DNA from: Phoebastria nigripes
Lineage: Eukaryota; Chordata; Aves; Procellariiformes; Diomedeidae
DNA length: 64,000 nt
Reading direction: 5' to 3'
Assembly (NCBI GenBank): GCA_035582835.1
Contig: JAYKAV010003087.1
Coordinates: forward strand, 425,481-489,480
Shown: positions 59,928 to 64,000 of the stretch, in pieces
How the letters are laid out: the number at the start of each line of letters is the position of its first letter
Position numbering within the stretch: the first letter of the stretch is position 1
Translations under genes and position numbers: made by a program
Notes under the pieces: model-generated
Database searches by the model: none
Told to the model about the DNA's origin: nothing
The model's input: only the letters and a program-made list of their open reading frames with translations

Positions 59928-60870
59928 TCATCCACCCCATCCATAACATGGCCATTTCATCCTAGGAGACAATCAGGTTAGTCAGGCGAGACCTACCCTT
60001 GGTAAATCCATGCTGACTCTTCCCGATCACTGCCTTCACGTGCTCAGAAATGTGCTCCAAGAGGACTTGTTCCATGATATTCCCAGGGACCAAAGTTAAG
60101 TTGACCAGTCTGTCAGGATTGAACCCTCATGCCTTTTTTAGAGAGGGGTACAAGATTTGCCCTCCTCTAGTTATCAGGAACTTCTCCTGATCTCCATAAC
60201 CTTGCAAAGACTAAAGAGAGCAGCCTCAAAAGGACAGCAGACAGTTGTCTCAGTATACATACACACAGCCCATCAAGACCTCTGTCCATGCTGAATTCTC
60301 TGAAGAAATCCTTGCCTAAACTCTCATCCAGTTACTGCTGGTAGGTCTTCTCCTTGAAACCTTTCACTAAGGAGAGAGGCCTGGGAATCCTTGTTGGTGA
60401 ACCTAAGTAGCAAGTACTTCAGTCTTATCCATGCGTACTGTCACTCAATGATGCAAACCACTCAGCAGCACTTGCATTTCTCATGTTCAGTCTACTAATG
60501 CAGCAGCAGCTTTTCTTGTTGTCCCTTTCAAGTCTCAATTCCAGTTGAGCTATGGCTTTCTTAATATCATGCTTACGTAGCCAGTATTTTCTTTGCAGTA
60601 TTTCCTTTCCTTTTCTGCAGCATGTCCCTCCTACTTCCTCCAGTATACTTTTTGCACTGGAATTTGTTGTAAGTTCCTGTTTAGCCAAACCAGTCTTCCA
60701 GTACATCNGTTTTCCTCATCATCAGGATGGCCTGTTCCTGCACTCACACAGTCCTTAATTTGTCAGCTTTTCCCAATGCCTTTGGGCTTCAGAGTTACCT
60801 CCCATGGTATCCCACCTACCATTTTCCTGAATAAGCTGAAGGTTGTTGGCCTGAAGTATAGCTTATAGAG
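59928..60870 (-). mobile_element. Internal fragment of an older CR1 lineage
   Basis: Minus-strand ORF2 piece from before the RT domain into it. Landmarks in reverse are CAGGTTAGTCAGGCGAGACC, GGTAAATCCATGCTGACTCT, CCCATCAAGACCTCTGTCCA and, at the high end, CCATGGTATCCCACCTACC and CTGAATAAGCTGAAG. The reverse-strand peptide part KKAIAQLELRLERDNKK matches the CR1 segment KAKAQLELDLAR...NKK between endonuclease and RT. The usual 3' end is absent: homology stops at about 59928, right in front of the bases GTAAGTTACC. It is heavily frameshifted. It belongs to a different subfamily from the young copies. Confidence 0.85.
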
Positions 60871-63800
60871 TAATGCAGATTCCAGGATCAGGACTTTAGA
60901 TAAGTCTAATACACAAGTCTAAACATTAATTCGAGCACATATAGTAAAGACCTGTATTACAAGTTTGGTAATGGATCTAAGCTCCTGAATCATCAGTCTC
61001 ATTTTCAAGGTGCTGAGTTGGATGTCAAGTACCTCACCTGATTTCTCAAGGACGAAAAAATCTTCACTGATTCACCGAAGACAGAGCTATTCTAAGCTGA
61101 TAGCCTCTTCTATCTCCAGATTTAGGCATACCAAGCAAGTGAGCATTTGAACTGCATTGCAGCTTAACTCATACTTCTGTGGATAGAAGCTTTGGATGAA
61201 TTCTCTCATAGGATGTAGCACCTCAACATAGAACTTGCATGTCCACAATGTCTGGGGGTTCAGCTTCAGCAATGAAGTCTGGGAACCCATTTAAAGCATT
61301 TATAATCCTATAAAGGACACAAACATTTTTTAAAAAAATTAAATCTAAAGCAACCAGCGTGCTGAGAAGAAAGCTGCCCAGAAGCAGCCAACTGTGAGNA
61401 GAGTTGCACTTTATGCCCCAAAAAGGATGAATTTTAGCCATCTTTGAACAGAACCAGAATTTTAGGAAATTTACTTCCCCCCTCCATAATGAGTAGGTAT
61501 GCCTCAATATAAGTTATTTCTCAGAATCTTTTATAATATATATGCACAGTCAGCATAAGTACATAGCATAATGAGAATGACCATGGCATTACATTTAAAG
61601 GAAAGTTGGCCTTTTAATTCCAGAGAAAGATAAAGAAGCTTTGCTATGCCAGACATCTAAAGAAGACCCATTGTAGTACAACTAAGATCTGATCAGCAGC
61701 TTGTGTATGTAATTTCAGAAATTATGTATTTTACAAGGCTATAGCCACTTTACAACATGTACCATAGGAAGTGAATGAACACTAAATACATGAAGCTATC
61801 CCAAGGAAGTGATCCTTGTGAACTGGCAGAGANGGGAAGAAGAAAGTAAAAATAAAAAAATCCATCCCATTATTTCTTTACAGGCCCAGAAACAAGTGCC
61901 TGAAGTAGGCAAGAAAAGTAGCTTAACAAAGCTCACTAGAATGAAAGGAGATAGTTGACTGATGAAGATGATGCATTCTCACTCTGAAGGGCAGGTTCAA
62001 AAAAATTTAGTCAAGACAATCACCCAAGAAAGTACTTTGTGGAATCCCAATCATACAGGAACAGCCTATGAACTGAAGAAGCTATATCTAGAAACACACA
62101 TCCATAAGAGGGCTATGAAACAATAATTTACTAGTTTTATGGAGTCTCCTTCATTAACAAGGAGAGAGCTACATCAAGCTCTTTGCTTAAGCTCAACTAC
62201 AATCTATCAGTCTTCTGAACTTTCCCAGAAGTAACTTCCCATGAACATTGTCCCCTTGCCAAGAAAAATATTTGAAGAGAAATACAATTACAAATTAAGT
62301 GCATTAACTTTTCTACATAGTATTGGTACTTTTGGTTTTTTTCTCCCCCTTGTTCTTCTAAAGAATTCATCTTCACCCTTACCACATCCACCCTGGGGAA
62401 TCAGTTTTCAGGCTCATGCACAGCTTTGCTTAGTGTTTATTTAAGATCAGGTTCTCCATTTTGCACAGTGCCAAAGGCACTTGGTCCTTAGAAAAAGTTG
62501 AACATTCCTCTAAGAAGAAAAGTATCACGGATTTACTTAAAGAAAATGCTTTTCTTTCACATAAACATGCAGTTCAAAGTTACTTAGCCTCAAGAAATTC
62601 CCTCCAAGCACTGCTTTTCTGAACTGTAAATCATTAATAACTTTTCTTAATGTGGTACAAAGAAAAAAGAAAAGCTAAGTTACATGCCCAGTCCTTCTGC
62701 TATCTGAATGTCTCCAATATATGTATTTTCATATATCGGGGAACTGAAACACTCAAAAGTGCCACAGAACAGCTGGAAAAACATTGAGAATTTTTTTTGT
62801 TTTGTTACAATTAAAGATGTCTGAAGGCAAGGAATTGAACATTTAGGTTTCACTATCTAACTCAGTTTGATAACCTAATTCTTAGATACTAGTTATTTGA
62901 TATCCTGTCTATCTCTAACTCCTCCTACACTTACTATCATTATGAGAAGTTCACTTTTTTTTTCCTGTAGAGAATCCACAAATCAAAATATGTACAAAGC
63001 ATAAAGTATTTGAACATGAGGAAATGGATAGGTAGCAAAAGTAAAGCAAGGTAACAAAAAGGTATGATTGAGCATTGGCTGGGAAATAAATGGAATTGTC
63101 TGTGTTTAGTAGTTCAGCTGAGAACACATTATTTGTAGACTGCATGGCTATATTTTAGAGAGAATACTTTAGTTTGTTTGGAAACCTTTAAAAGAAAGTA
63201 TGGCATCTGGCATTGGAAGTCTATTGTAGTGATTGGTGAGCTTCTGACATAAAAGGTGTTTCGACCAATAACACAAGGTATAACCTGCATCCATTGAACT
63301 TCAGAGATGCCAGCGCTGTGGCAAGAACATGGAGTAGTTAATGTTTAGAGAATTATGGACACAAGCAGTTAAGCAATTTATTCCTGCATATCATATATCC
63401 ACAAAACAGACTAAATTAATAGCAGGCTTATTAGATTGTTCTACATCTCGGTTCTATAGCCTCAGCACTGCAGGTTTTGCTGTTTATATAAAGAATACTT
63501 CCTTTCCTCATCTTTGCTCAGCTGTTCTATAAACCATTCACCAATTAAAGCCTCTACTGAGGGAACGGTAGGATACAAACCTAGATGAGCTTAGAAGATG
63601 CAATCATAGCAAGTTAGTAAAGATCAGAACACTGATTTGCCCCATCACTTCAGAACATGCCGTCAGTTTCTGTATTATACCTATGTTCACCACCCACAAC
63701 CCCATGCTGTGGCACATGTGGACTGACTCAACATAATTAACCATATATCACATTTTATTTATGAACACTTACATTAAATACAATTGTTATTGCTTTCCAG

Positions 63801-64000
63801 TATTGCACCAACAAAACTATCAAAACAAGAAATGCCAGCCTCAGTTTAAAGGTACTGTATTTATTCAAATGCACTACGCTTATCTGTGCTGACAGATGGA
63901 TGCTACAGACAAAAGACAAAAGATGACATTCACTGAGAGAAAAAACATCCTGTAGCACACCTGATCAAATAAATTTTTGTGGATCTTTAGCTTCAGCTCA
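60871..64000. other. Unique sequence, possible decayed coding remnant at 60920-61507
   Basis: No confirmed gene. On the minus strand three successive frames in different phases cover 61507-60926: 94 codons, 67 codons (part FYVEVLHPMREFIQSFYPQK), and about 50 open codons (part EDFFVLEKSGEVLDIQLS). The rest, to 64000, is anonymous AT-rich sequence. Confidence 0.5.

Noticed and set aside
1..64000. Bacterial operons, CRISPR arrays, tRNA/rRNA genes, a new defence system
   Set aside because: None seen. The composition, CR1 and LTR content show vertebrate (avian) DNA. The short direct repeats present are minisatellites or tandem duplications without spacers.

Overview
The window looks like a stretch of bird chromosome, AT-rich and about 60% non-coding unique sequence. 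The evidence is seven CR1 LINE copies, one of which ends in the repeated octamer tail typical of avian CR1 3' ends, and four LTRs of the types common in birds. Nothing bacterial, plasmid-like or viral-genomic is present, and I see no CRISPR array, tRNA or rRNA. I could not name the species or the chromosome.

Layout. 1-5353 is unique sequence. 5354-6418 is a minus-strand CR1 interrupted by a 375-base gap, and 6598-7168 an older plus-strand CR1. 7169-18338 is unique and carries two short splice-bounded candidates (15214-15270, 13292-13309), a perfect hairpin and homopolymer tracts. 18339-18615 is a CR1 relic and 19228-19760 a solo LTR with a 270-base gap. 24449-24958 is a very young minus-strand CR1 tail, and 28124-28905 an old minus-strand CR1. 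36480-39975 is the longest CR1 (about 3.5 kb, with the end of ORF1 and most of ORF2, both broken). Two solo LTRs of one family follow in opposite orientation (40934-41530, 42076-42644), then an old CR1 (44686-45878), an ERVL-like LTR (52613-53388) and an internal piece of an older CR1 lineage (59928-60870).

Host genes. No complete gene can be proven. On the minus strand between about 52.4 kb and 31.7 kb there are several open stretches bounded by good splice signals. In two sub-groups their reading phases agree (33513-33631 with 31762-31860; 52320-52368 with 52061-52072 and 51267-51433). I offer these as candidate exons of an unidentified minus-strand gene. The retroelements would then be intronic insertions. 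Equally good splice-like pairs without open frames also occur here, so each candidate is a hypothesis.

The clearest non-trivial observations are the inverted pair of 509-bp CR1 tails with one mismatch, 14.5 kb apart; the contrast between the wrecked 5' part and the intact 3' part of the long CR1; the close fit between both assembly gaps and the missing parts of repeats; and a fresh 71-bp tandem duplication at 57859-58000.
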